In this document: in pieces, positions 25,343 to 33,531 of the stretch
How the letters are laid out: each line of letters starts with the position of its first letter
Numbering within the stretch: position 1 is the stretch's first letter
The notes under the pieces: generated by a model
What the model saw: the letters and a program-made list of their open reading frames with translations, nothing else
Databases searched by the model: none
What the model was told of the DNA's origin: nothing
Translations under genes and position numbers: made by a program
Source of the DNA: a virus
IMG/VR virus record: IMGVR_UViG_3300008516_000190
Coordinates: 1-64,000 of that record
Strand: one strand, 5' to 3'
Length of the DNA stretch: 64,000 nt

Positions 25343-25604
25343 AAACTCTGAGCTCGCGAGATATATGCTCACAAAAGAGTGTGATGAAAGAGTTTTTTTC
25401 TGTACCAGCGACAACCATTACAAGGTTTGGATGGTTTCGGTAAAAGGCAATCAGGTGATCACCAAGTGGGGGCGTATAGAGCTGAATAAAAAACTCCAGG
25501 TTAAGGTCAAAGATTTTCATGATTCTTGGGACGCAAAACATTATGCCATTGAAAAAATAAACGAAAAACTGTACACTAAGGATTACGAGGAGCTCAGTAT
25601 CTAA
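25332..25604 (+). CDS. WGR-domain protein with N-terminal ARYML module
   Basis: 90 residues from GTG with GGAGG nearby. Residues 1-16 are a divergent AKxLLL module (SELARYMLTKEC). Residues 27-85 form a WGR domain (NHYKVWMVSV...ITKWGRIELN... F...A...I.EK). WGR domains occur in PARP proteins and bacterial MolR-type regulators, where they contact nucleic acid ends or partner domains. A free-standing one joined to the local N-terminal module is unusual. The stop overlaps the next start as TAATG. Confidence 0.72.
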   Translation: MELKNSELARYMLTKECDERVFFCTSDNHYKVWMVSVKGNQVITKWGRIELNKKLQVKVKDFHDSWDAKHYAIEKINEKLYTKDYEELSI

Positions 25605-26626
25605 TGGATAAACAAATGAAGGATCAAAGCTTAACATTCTGGACAACCGGAGAACACCTGACTAAAATTATGAGGGATCTCTGGGAAGAAAGAAGTTGTA
25701 TACATGCTTTTAAAACAGCAAAAGAGGGTCTGGGAATGAATGAAGAACAAGCTATTAGTTTGTTCGAAGGCCGCATGAAACTAGGTGGAGATACTCGCAA
25801 CGATCCAAATCTTTATTCAGAAACCGACAATTACAAGGGAATCACTACTGATGAGATGATGGACTGGTTCGAAAAGAAATATATCGAGCTAAGGACCGAT
25901 AAACTTAAATATGATCTCACCCTTAGAAACAACATGATTAAATATCTTGGTCTTGGTCGGGGAGTTGGAATACTTGATACACAAACAGAAGCCAAAAACG
26001 CCGCCTTGAGTATGGAGAAAAAAACATTTGAATATTTGAGAAATTTAATGTTTCTTTATAACATATCAAACAGATCCATTACGGATTTTGAAAACAAAGT
26101 CGAAGAGGCGTTAAGAAATGCCGAGTTCAGCAAAGATGCGAGTTATATAAAAGACGATCTAGATGCTCAAAACGCAAAAACGCTTTTTGATGCATCAATA
26201 AGAAAGCTTAACGAGAGCATAGCGGCCGGCCCCAGGACGACAGATGAGTTTATCGAAAATGAAACAAAAATAGATAGCCTTGGAGCAACAAAGGGAAAAC
26301 CGAAAGATTCTTCTTCTGGATGGCTTAGCCCCGATGGAGATTTTTATCCTTGTCCTTATATGGGACACATTGTTCTTATGGAAGCATTAGCAGAAGAGGG
26401 AATTGTGGAAAACGTCACACAGGAGAACGATTTAGAACGACAGAACTGGGTTAAGATTTCATCCTTTAGAATGTATAATTTAGATGGCGACTTTTCCAAC
26501 AGACAAAAGGACTTCATATTTGATTTTATAACAGCACACGATTTGGACAAGATTGAAATAAATCATCATGTTGTAAAGTCCGAAAACGTATTTAGTTATC
26601 TTGATGAGCAAGTAAAATCTGTTTAA
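25604..26626 (+). CDS. Unknown phage protein with C-terminal GWLSPDGDFYPC domain
   Basis: 340 residues. The N-terminal 230 residues are helical and charged. The C-terminal part begins SSGWLSPDGDFYPCPYMGH and continues with a winged-helix-like alternation (LAEEGI...WVKISSF...RQKDFIFDFI). The WxSPxGxFYP motif is common in phage proteins of unknown role. Twelve bases separate it from the M24 peptidase gene, which seems to start a different, host-like block. Confidence 0.65.
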   Translation: MDKQMKDQSLTFWTTGEHLTKIMRDLWEERSCIHAFKTAKEGLGMNEEQAISLFEGRMKLGGDTRNDPNLYSETDNYKGITTDEMMDWFEKKYIELRTDKLKYDLTLRNNMIKYLGLGRGVGILDTQTEAKNAALSMEKKTFEYLRNLMFLYNISNRSITDFENKVEEALRNAEFSKDASYIKDDLDAQNAKTLFDASIRKLNESIAAGPRTTDEFIENETKIDSLGATKGKPKDSSSGWLSPDGDFYPCPYMGHIVLMEALAEEGIVENVTQENDLERQNWVKISSFRMYNLDGDFSNRQKDFIFDFITAHDLDKIEINHHVVKSENVFSYLDEQVKSV

Positions 26627-26638
26627 AAGGATCGGCAT

Positions 26639-27727
26639 GTGATTAAAGACGAGTGTAAACCGAGGATTAAGAATATCATAGACGGAATGCCAGGCAACTG
26701 TGACGCAATATTTCTCTGGAGCGATATGATTGTAGATAAGAATCTCACGTATGTAACGGGCTTTACTTCCTCCAAAAGCGAGGGGGCTGCAGTACTCCTG
26801 GAGAAAAGCGGGAAGATTACATTATTTTCACCAAGTCGAGATCAAGAGCTAAATCGACGCCAGGCAAGCTATGACGAATTTGTAGTTTGGAGTAAAATAC
26901 AAGAGCGAGATGAAATGCTTAAGAAAATCCTCCCAAAGTTCTATAAGATAGGACTTTGCTTTGGCTCTCTTTTACACAGCTCTTATCGTACAATAGAGGA
27001 AATCTTTGTAGCTCGTAACTCAATTTTCGATGTAACGGATCTTTTTGCAAAGCGCAGAAGTATCAAATCTCCGGATGAGATAGATAAAATAAAACGCGCA
27101 TGCGAAATAGTTAGTAGACTAACTGTAATATTACCTACATTTTTACATGAGGGAATGAGCGAGATGGATTTAGCGGCCGAGGTGGAGTATCATATGAAGA
27201 AGATGGGTTCAGATGATCCTGCGTTCTCTACCATCGTGGCCTTTGAAAAGAATACCAGTGTACCTCACCACTCTTCTGGAACCACCACCCTAATGAAAGA
27301 TGATGTAGTACTCATTGATTTTGGTGCTGAGGTCGAGGGCTACAAGTCTGATATTACTCAGGTATATTTTATGGGAACTCCAGATCGATGGAAAAAACAT
27401 ATGTACAATAAAGTTCTTGAAGCGCAGCTGCTTGCCATTAGCATGATTAAACCTGGGATTAAGTCGGAAGATGTAATAAAAGAGGCGAAGAAAATAACAA
27501 CTGGATATGGGAGATATAAGAACAGCTGGATTCATGGACTTGGGCATGGTATTGGGCTTGACATTCATGACAGCCAATATCCTGACGTGTTTGAAGAAAA
27601 CATGGTTTTAACAGTAGAACCAGGTATCTATTTACCTGGTGATTATGGGGTTCGTCTTGAGGATGACATTCTTGTAACAAAGGGCGGGTGCGAGGTTCTC
27701 ACGCATACACTTAAAAAGCGCTGGTAA
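26639..27727 (+). CDS. M24-family metallopeptidase (Xaa-Pro peptidase-like)
   Basis: 362 residues from GTG with AAGGA upstream. N-terminal creatinase-like domain, then the pita-bread fold with all five metal ligands: D227, D238, H303, E327 and E341, plus H299 in the HGLGH segment. Such enzymes remove N-terminal residues, often before proline, in the cytoplasm. No signal peptide. It is followed 25 bases later by a peptide importer of the YejBEF type, suggesting breakdown of imported peptides. Base composition resembles the transporter genes rather than the phage small genes. Confidence 0.85.
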   Translation: MIKDECKPRIKNIIDGMPGNCDAIFLWSDMIVDKNLTYVTGFTSSKSEGAAVLLEKSGKITLFSPSRDQELNRRQASYDEFVVWSKIQERDEMLKKILPKFYKIGLCFGSLLHSSYRTIEEIFVARNSIFDVTDLFAKRRSIKSPDEIDKIKRACEIVSRLTVILPTFLHEGMSEMDLAAEVEYHMKKMGSDDPAFSTIVAFEKNTSVPHHSSGTTTLMKDDVVLIDFGAEVEGYKSDITQVYFMGTPDRWKKHMYNKVLEAQLLAISMIKPGIKSEDVIKEAKKITTGYGRYKNSWIHGLGHGIGLDIHDSQYPDVFEENMVLTVEPGIYLPGDYGVRLEDDILVTKGGCEVLTHTLKKRW

Positions 27728-27752
27728 ATGTAACTGACCCCTCAAGGTTATT

Positions 27753-29330
27753 ATGAGCTTACTCACTATAAAGAATCTATTTGTAAAGTTTGAGATGCCT
27801 CAACAGCGCATTGATGCTGTCCGAGGTGTCTCTTTTGACATTAAAAAAGGAGAAACTTTTGCTCTCGTAGGGGAAAGTGGAGCAGGTAAGTCGGCCACCG
27901 CTCATGCGATTATGCAACTGTTACCTGCTTATACGAGATACGATGGCTCAATAATATTAAAGAACAACAATGTTTTTGAATGTTCCGAGGAGAGATTGAG
28001 AAAGATTAGAGGAAATGATGTTTCTATAATATTCCAAGAGCCTATGACATCGCTTAATCCTCTCCATACAATCGAGAAGCAAATCGGTGAGATTATCGAT
28101 CTTCATCAAGATGTAACAGGGGGCGAAAGAAGGGCAAGAACGATCGAGTTGTTGGATCAGGTTCAGCTAGATCATGCCGAGCAGCGCTTGAGTTCATTTC
28201 CGCACCAGTTGTCTGGCGGTCAGAGACAGCGAGTTATGATAGCCTTAGCTCTCGCAAACAAGCCAGATTTATTAATAGCAGACGAACCCACAACCGCTCT
28301 GGATGTCACGATACAGCGAGAGATATTGAAGCTCATAAGAGAGCTTCGCGACAAGTTACATATGTCAATGTTGTTAATCACGCACGATCTTTATATAGTA
28401 GAAAAAATGGCTGACCGTATTGGCGTAATGAAAGATGGGGAGATTGTAGAAAGCGGGGATAATCTTAGTATTTTTAAACATCCTCAACACTCATATACAA
28501 AGTATTTGCTTGCGTCTATTCCAAAGCAAAAGCCTATAGAAACTACCAAGAAAAAACTAGTTTTAGAAACCAACGATCTTAAAGTACATTATCCTATATA
28601 TAAAGGCATGTTCAGGAAAGTAAAAGGATATGTGAAAGCTGTTGATGGAATCACGATTAAAATCAAAGAGGGAGAGACGGTCGGTTTGGTTGGAGAAAGC
28701 GGATCGGGCAAAACCTCGTTTGGGTTAGCGGTTTTGAGATTGATTTCTAGTAAAGGCCAGATCAAGTTTCAAGGCGTAGAATTAAACAATCTTCTAAGTG
28801 GAGAAATGAGACCTTACAGACAAGAAATTCAAATTGTGTTTCAAGATCCTTTCGCAAGCCTTAACCCTCGTTTAACTGTAGGCCAAATTATAGAAGAAGG
28901 ATTATCCGCTCACAACATTAAGGGTTGTTGGAATGATATGGTATGGCAAACTTTAATCAAAGTAGGCTTGGAGCCAGACATCCGAAATAGATATCCACAC
29001 GAGTTTAGTGGAGGTCAAAGACAACGCATATGTATAGCTAGAGCGCTAGTGTTAAAACCCAAACTTTTAATTCTAGATGAGCCTACATCAGCTTTGGATC
29101 GATCAATTCAAAATCAGCTGATAGATCTCTTATTAGAGTTGCAGCGCACCTATAAACTGGCATATTTATTTATAAGTCACGATCTTCGCGTTGTAAAGGC
29201 GATGAGTCATTTGATTATCGTTATTAAAGATGGTGTAGTTATGGAGGAGGGCAAGGCTGGAGAGGTCCTTGAGAAACCAAAGAGCGTATATACACAAGCT
29301 CTAGTTAAGGCTGCATTTGATATAATTTAG
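27753..29330 (+). CDS. yejF: YejF-like double ATPase of peptide/microcin C ABC importer
   Basis: 525 residues, close to E. coli YejF (529). Two complete ABC modules: Walker A GESGAGKS at 40-47 and GESGSGKT at about 313-320, signatures LSGGQRQR and FSGGQRQR, Walker B LLIADEPT and LLILDEPT, with C-terminal Dpp/Opp-type extensions after each. Drives import by hydrolysing ATP on the inner face of the inner membrane. The paired permeases YejB and YejE are at 29691 and 32067. Order here is F-B-E rather than A-B-E-F, and no binding protein YejA is in the window. Confidence 0.88.
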   Translation: MSLLTIKNLFVKFEMPQQRIDAVRGVSFDIKKGETFALVGESGAGKSATAHAIMQLLPAYTRYDGSIILKNNNVFECSEERLRKIRGNDVSIIFQEPMTSLNPLHTIEKQIGEIIDLHQDVTGGERRARTIELLDQVQLDHAEQRLSSFPHQLSGGQRQRVMIALALANKPDLLIADEPTTALDVTIQREILKLIRELRDKLHMSMLLITHDLYIVEKMADRIGVMKDGEIVESGDNLSIFKHPQHSYTKYLLASIPKQKPIETTKKKLVLETNDLKVHYPIYKGMFRKVKGYVKAVDGITIKIKEGETVGLVGESGSGKTSFGLAVLRLISSKGQIKFQGVELNNLLSGEMRPYRQEIQIVFQDPFASLNPRLTVGQIIEEGLSAHNIKGCWNDMVWQTLIKVGLEPDIRNRYPHEFSGGQRQRICIARALVLKPKLLILDEPTSALDRSIQNQLIDLLLELQRTYKLAYLFISHDLRVVKAMSHLIIVIKDGVVMEEGKAGEVLEKPKSVYTQALVKAAFDII

Positions 29331-29343
29331 GAGGTTTTTAAAA

Positions 29344-29694
29344 ATGAGTTGGTTAAAAAGTGTGTCCACAACCTTACGTTTTGTGATTATTTTTGTTATT
29401 GTGGTTCTTGTTTTTGTCGCCGTACTCTTTATCGCAAGTAGGCTTCAATTTGATCAACCAGAAATGGCACAGGCTCAAGAGGTTAGTGAGCCCATGTTAA
29501 CCGAGCCCACCGTTGTGATTGACGGAGTAGCGACTACAACTTGGATTGATATTGATGTACCATACAGGAGTGCCTCTGTTATAGAAACATGTAAATCTTG
29601 GTCGCTTGAAGATGGTGGGGTGCTGGTTGTTCGAACTAAGGACGATAGGGTTATTATAATAGGTGGGGACTTTTTAGCAAGGATTGTGAAGTGA
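29344..29694 (+). CDS. Single-pass membrane protein inserted between yejF and yejB
   Basis: 116 residues with a very strong AGGAGG 8 bases upstream. Membrane helix at about 12-33, then an exported domain of about 80 residues with a TCKSWSLEDGG segment and VVRTKDDRVIIIGGDF strands. Not part of known Yej operons. It ends in a GTGA overlap with yejB. It could be a phage accessory that modulates the transporter; function unknown. Confidence 0.68.
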   Translation: MSWLKSVSTTLRFVIIFVIVVLVFVAVLFIASRLQFDQPEMAQAQEVSEPMLTEPTVVIDGVATTTWIDIDVPYRSASVIETCKSWSLEDGGVLVVRTKDDRVIIIGGDFLARIVK

Positions 29695-30794
29695 TATCCT
29701 ATATCCTCAGACGCTTGGGTCTTATTATTCCTACACTAATTGGGATTATGATTATTAATTTTTTCATAATACAATCGGCCCCAGGTGGTCCTGTTGAAAA
29801 AACGATTGCTCGGCTCAAAGGCGTTGATGTTGCAGTTACTGAAAGAATAACGAAAGGTGGTGGTGGCGAGGTTAGTCAAACAAAAACAGACAAGCAGGTT
29901 GGGATGGAGTCAAAGTATCGAGGAGCTCAAGGATTGGATCCCGAACTGATTATGGAAATTGAAGAGATGTATGGTTTTGATAAACCACTTTATAAACGGT
30001 TTTTTATTATGATGTGGAATTACATAAGGTTTGATTTTGGAACCAGCTATTACAGAGACAGAAAAGTTCTTGATTTGGTTTTAGAGAAAATGCCAGTGTC
30101 AATCTCGTTGGGTATATGGACAACGCTATTGACTTATCTAATCTCAATTCCACTAGGCATCAAGAAAGCAATAAGAGATGGAACAAAATTCGATTTATGG
30201 AGTTCATTTGTTGTAACAATTGGTTATGCAATACCCAGTTTCTTATTTGCCATTATGTTGATAATACTCTTCTCTGGCGGGAGCTTTTTGAATATATTTC
30301 CTTTAAGAGGATTGGTCTCAGATGGGTGGGCCACCTTTTCATTTGGCATGAAGATAGCCGATTACTTTTGGCATTTGGTACTACCTATATTTGCGATGAC
30401 AATAGGCGGGTTTGCAGGCCTTACTATATTCACAAAGAACGCGTTTTTGGCTGAAATAAGCAAGCAGTATGTAATCACAGCTCAATCAAAAGGCCTCAAG
30501 CAGAAGAAAATTCTTTATGGTCACGTGTTTAGAAATGCCATGTTGATTATTATTGCCGGGTTTCCATCTGCATTTATAAGCGTTCTATTCACCGGTTCTG
30601 TTTTAATAGAAGTAATTTTCTCTCTTGATGGGCTAGGGCTCTTGGGGTTCGAGTCGGCCTTGGGCAGGGATTATGCGGTAATGTTTGCGACACTATATGT
30701 ATTTAGTCTCATGGGTTTATTTCTAAAACTAATCGGAGATCTAATGTATATGTTCATAGATCCTCGTATTGACTTTGAAACTAGAGAGGTTTGA
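29691..30794 (+). CDS. yejB: YejB-like permease of peptide/microcin C ABC importer
   Basis: 367 residues from GTG (E. coli YejB is about 364). Start YILRRLGLIIPTLIGIM, INFFIIQSAPGGPVE, the YejB-type insert before the first large loop, six membrane helices, an EAA-like loop (YVITAQSKGLKQKKILYGHVFRNA) and the end DPRIDFETREV. Inner-membrane channel half, partner of YejE. The last 16 codons are duplicated at 30952-31002 after an inserted small gene. Confidence 0.87.
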   Translation: MISYILRRLGLIIPTLIGIMIINFFIIQSAPGGPVEKTIARLKGVDVAVTERITKGGGGEVSQTKTDKQVGMESKYRGAQGLDPELIMEIEEMYGFDKPLYKRFFIMMWNYIRFDFGTSYYRDRKVLDLVLEKMPVSISLGIWTTLLTYLISIPLGIKKAIRDGTKFDLWSSFVVTIGYAIPSFLFAIMLIILFSGGSFLNIFPLRGLVSDGWATFSFGMKIADYFWHLVLPIFAMTIGGFAGLTIFTKNAFLAEISKQYVITAQSKGLKQKKILYGHVFRNAMLIIIAGFPSAFISVLFTGSVLIEVIFSLDGLGLLGFESALGRDYAVMFATLYVFSLMGLFLKLIGDLMYMFIDPRIDFETREV

Positions 30795-30952
30795 TGGAAA
30801 GATTAAAGAAAATATGGAATCGTTTGGTGAAATGTAAGCATCAGTGGAAACGTGGCATGTATTATGCTATATGGGGAGGAACTCTGCGCATAGCTATTTT
30901 TCGATGTGAGAAATGCGGTAGAGAAAAAAAAGATAGGTGGTTGTGGTTGTGA
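30794..30952 (+). CDS. Very small Cys/His protein inserted after yejB
   Basis: 52 residues starting in a TGATG overlap with the yejB stop. CKHQW near residue 14 and CEKCG near residue 38 give a C-H-C-C zinc-ribbon pattern seen in many small phage proteins. It is followed directly by a copy of the yejB tail, so it looks like an inserted cassette. Confidence 0.6.
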   Translation: MERLKKIWNRLVKCKHQWKRGMYYAIWGGTLRIAIFRCEKCGREKKDRWLWL

Positions 30953-31002
30953 TGTATATGTTCATAGATCCTCGTATTGACTTTGAAACGCGCGAGGTGT
31001 AA
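30952..31002 (+). pseudogene. Duplicate of the last 16 codons of yejB
   Basis: Encodes the same 16-residue C-terminus as yejB (MYMFIDPRIDFETREV) from an ATG overlapping the preceding stop. The DNA matches 30744-30793 except for silent changes (ACT AGA to ACG CGC, GTT to GTG) and a TAA instead of TGA stop. Silent-only divergence suggests the copy came from a different yejB allele rather than local slippage. A remnant, probably without function as a peptide. Confidence 0.78.
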
Positions 31003-31037
31003 AAAGTGAGATTAAAAATAAACCAAGGTGGTTGAAA

Positions 31038-31280
31038 ATGGAAGTGTACATAGTTATTACAGAAGATACCCATACTGATGTCTCCGTAGAAGTTTTTAAG
31101 CATCTTATTGATGCGCGTGAGCGAGTGGCTGAGATTCAAGATCTTTATGGTGACAAATATGAGTGGCAGGTGAAAGTAATTAAGGGCTGGGCCTACTATG
31201 TGAGAACATATAGCGATTGTGTTTCAATACGGATTGAAAAAAAGAAACTAAAGGAGATGCGTCATGAAAAGATTGAGTAG
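31038..31280 (+). CDS. Small unknown protein in the Yej operon
   Basis: 80 residues from ATG 31038, AAGGTGG 7 bases upstream; the frame extends to a TTG at 31032. Alternating beta/alpha pattern (VYIVITEDTHTDVSVEVFKHLIDARERVAEI). Phage-like; no family recognised. Confidence 0.6.
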   Translation: MEVYIVITEDTHTDVSVEVFKHLIDARERVAEIQDLYGDKYEWQVKVIKGWAYYVRTYSDCVSIRIEKKKLKEMRHEKIE

Positions 31281-31398
31281 GATCATAGGAAGATGGTTTA
31301 AGTACACTTTTCGGTTCCATCATGTGTACTACAAGGGTTATATGGATCGGAAAATGAGAAAGCATTGCCGGCCGTCCTATATAAATGGCGGGTATTAA
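31264..31398 (+). CDS. Very small basic aromatic protein
   Basis: 44 residues, MKRLSRIIGRWFKYTF start, rich in Arg, Lys, His and Tyr. Overlaps the previous gene by 17 bases; GGAG 8 bases upstream. An amphipathic, possibly membrane-associating peptide. Function unknown. Confidence 0.48.
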   Translation: MKRLSRIIGRWFKYTFRFHHVYYKGYMDRKMRKHCRPSYINGGY

Positions 31399-31427
31399 AA
31401 GTAAATACTTAATTAAGGAAAGTAGAG

Positions 31428-31622
31428 ATGAGTTGTAATCATATGACTAAAGAACAGCTTGAAGCAAAGATTGCTTGGAATGAGAAGTACCTGGCAGAAG
31501 GCGCACAACATATTGCCAACCTAGAAGCAATGATTGAGTGGGAAAAGTCTCATTTGACTAAGCACGCAGAGTTTCACGCAAAGAGCGTGAAACGACTTGC
31601 TGAGATAAATGAGACGTCTTAA
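31428..31622 (+). CDS. Small coiled-coil protein
   Basis: 64 residues, almost one long amphipathic helix (KEQLEAKIAWNEKYL...ANLEAMIEWEKSHLTKH). AAGGAAAG 9 bases upstream. Possibly a dimerising adaptor; no known family. Confidence 0.55.
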   Translation: MSCNHMTKEQLEAKIAWNEKYLAEGAQHIANLEAMIEWEKSHLTKHAEFHAKSVKRLAEINETS

Positions 31623-31637
31623 TAAAGGGGTCATGAC

Positions 31638-32057
31638 ATGACAAAACGCGGCCGTGATATATTATTTATCTCATTTCTTATAGGTTTTGCGGTGATTGTA
31701 GGAAGTGTGGCAAAATATCCGAACCACTTTTCATCCAAGAAGGCCTATGAGAAACAGGGCATTATGTCTCCCTTACAGATTGAATTAAGAGATTGGACCC
31801 AGGTTGGTTCGCTGGTTTCAGTTTCGTATGTTTTGACTAACAAGGGAAGCGAAGTGGTAATAGGATGGACGATGGAGTACTTGTATGTCTATATGAATAC
31901 GCAGAACAAGCAGGTAGTGCAGCATCTAAAAGTATATCACCAAGGCAATAGACGTGTTGACTCGCGCGAAGAGTATTTTGGTGTATTTGTGTTTACTGAA
32001 CATCGAGAGGTCGTGGAAATTAAAATTTGGGGAGTGACCGAAGCAGTCCTGGAATAA
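31638..32057 (+). CDS. Membrane-anchored or secreted unknown protein in the Yej operon
   Basis: 139 residues with an N-terminal signal-anchor (about 8-25) and an exported beta-rich domain with the look of an Ig-like or FxLD fold (VSVSYVLTNKGSEVVIGWTM, YFGVFVFTEHREVVEIKIWG). It lies just upstream of yejE, where a bacterial Yej operon has no such gene. It might be a periplasmic accessory of the importer in place of YejA, but it is far too small to be YejA-like. Function unknown. Confidence 0.6.
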   Translation: MTKRGRDILFISFLIGFAVIVGSVAKYPNHFSSKKAYEKQGIMSPLQIELRDWTQVGSLVSVSYVLTNKGSEVVIGWTMEYLYVYMNTQNKQVVQHLKVYHQGNRRVDSREEYFGVFVFTEHREVVEIKIWGVTEAVLE

Positions 32058-32066
32058 GGATTAGGG

Positions 32067-33095
32067 ATGAAAGAACTAAGCCTGGTAGCAAGAAGAAGAT
32101 TAGATAATTTTATAGCAAACAGAAGGGCGTACTGGTCGCTCTGGATATTCCTTTTTCTTTTTGTTTTTTCACTTTTTGCCGAGTTCATAGCAAACGATAG
32201 TCCTCTGCTTATAAGATACGCAGATCGGTTTTACTTTCCAATAACCAAAAATTATACGGAGATGGATTTCGGCGGGACATTAAACATAAAGGCAGATTAT
32301 CATGATCCATATCTTGAAGAGTTGATAAAAAACAACGGCTGGATTATCTGGCCAGCGATTAAGTATAAATTTGATACAATTGATTATATAATGACGGAAC
32401 CAGCACCAACTAAACCTTCTCTGAGACATTGGCTGGGAACCGATGACCAAGGTCATGATGTAGTCGCGCTGGTGATTTACGGTTTCAGGATATCTGTAAT
32501 TTTCGGACTTGTATTGACCACATGTAGTTCTGCTATCGGAATAATGGCAGGAGCGGTTCAGGGTTATTTTGGTGGTAGAGTTGATCTATTGATGCAAAGG
32601 TTCATTGAAATCTGGGGCTCGATACCAACATTGTTTTTGATAATAATTATTACTAGTATTATTACTCCAAACTTTGCGTTGCTGTTGTTAATCTTACTTT
32701 TGTTTTCATGGCTGTCGTTAGTTGGGGTAGTGCGCGCAGAATTTTTACGGACCCGAAATTTTGAGTATGTTAAAGCCGCAAGAGCCTTGGGTGTCAAAGA
32801 TTTTAAGATTATGTTTAAGCATATACTTCCTAACGCAATGGTTGCTACGTTAACGTTTTTGCCGTTCATTCTAAATGGTTCCATCGTCGCTCTTACTTCT
32901 CTTGATTTTCTGGGATTCGGGCTTCCAGCCGGATCTCCTTCGTTAGGGAGATTACTGGCTCAAGGAAAGGCCAATTTGCAGGCGCCTTGGTTAGGAATTA
33001 CTTCATTTGTGGTGCTTTCGGTTTTACTTTCACTTCTCATCTTTGTTGGAGAAGGCGTGAGAGATGCGTTTGATTCGCGGAAGAACTTATCATGA
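32067..33095 (+). CDS. yejE: YejE-like permease of peptide/microcin C ABC importer
   Basis: 342 residues (E. coli YejE is 341). N-terminal YWSLWIFLFLFVFSLFAEF and the YejE-specific periplasmic loop (KNYTEMDFGG, DPYLEELIKNNGW), HWLGTDDQGHDVVALVIYG, the EAA loop (YVKAARALGVKDFKIMFKHILPN) and the end EGVRDAFDSRK all fit YejE rather than generic DppC/OppC. Second half of the channel with YejB. Intact, no frameshift. Separated from yejB by 1.27 kb of small genes. Confidence 0.9.
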   Translation: MKELSLVARRRLDNFIANRRAYWSLWIFLFLFVFSLFAEFIANDSPLLIRYADRFYFPITKNYTEMDFGGTLNIKADYHDPYLEELIKNNGWIIWPAIKYKFDTIDYIMTEPAPTKPSLRHWLGTDDQGHDVVALVIYGFRISVIFGLVLTTCSSAIGIMAGAVQGYFGGRVDLLMQRFIEIWGSIPTLFLIIIITSIITPNFALLLLILLLFSWLSLVGVVRAEFLRTRNFEYVKAARALGVKDFKIMFKHILPNAMVATLTFLPFILNGSIVALTSLDFLGFGLPAGSPSLGRLLAQGKANLQAPWLGITSFVVLSVLLSLLIFVGEGVRDAFDSRKNLS

Positions 33096-33123
33096 TAATA
33101 ATTTACAGGAGAAGGGGCTGTTT

Positions 33124-33531
33124 ATGAAAAAGGAGAAAGAAGCAAGCGTATGGAGCGGCATTATTATTTGGATCGGCGTAGGTGCTTTGTTGGCCATAGG
33201 GCTGTGTATGTTTCACAATCACGAGCTCATGACGTGGTATATTAAAGTTGCGCTGTATGCGGCTTTTATGTATTGTATGATGAAGGTCGGCGGTCACGCT
33301 TACAAAATAGTGTATAGCTGGCGCATCAGGTATCCTAAACATTGGGAAGAGCGCATAATGATGCGTATATCTAAAAAGATTAAAAAGGCCACCGAACAAA
33401 TAGTTTTGGCCAGACATTATCAGGAAGAAAACTATAAAAAAACTGATGCATACAAAAAAAGATTTGATCCATTCAATATGGATTTGAATAAAATAATGGA
33501 AAAGGGTAAACAAGATGGAAATGTACTTTAG
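33124..33531 (+). CDS. Small two-helix membrane protein
   Basis: 135 residues from ATG 33124 (AGGAG/AAGGGG upstream; the frame is open back to 33064 inside yejE). Two membrane helices at about 10-31 and 36-58, then a basic helical cytoplasmic tail of about 75 residues. Overlaps the exonuclease gene by 17 bases. Not recognisably holin, though topology is compatible. Confidence 0.6.
   Translation: MKKEKEASVWSGIIIWIGVGALLAIGLCMFHNHELMTWYIKVALYAAFMYCMMKVGGHAYKIVYSWRIRYPKHWEERIMMRISKKIKKATEQIVLARHYQEENYKKTDAYKKRFDPFNMDLNKIMEKGKQDGNVL

Noticed and set aside
27753-33095. Generic oligopeptide (Opp/Dpp) transporter
   Set aside because: A fused double ATPase and the long YejE-type periplasmic loop fit Yej better; Opp/Dpp have separate ATPase genes.
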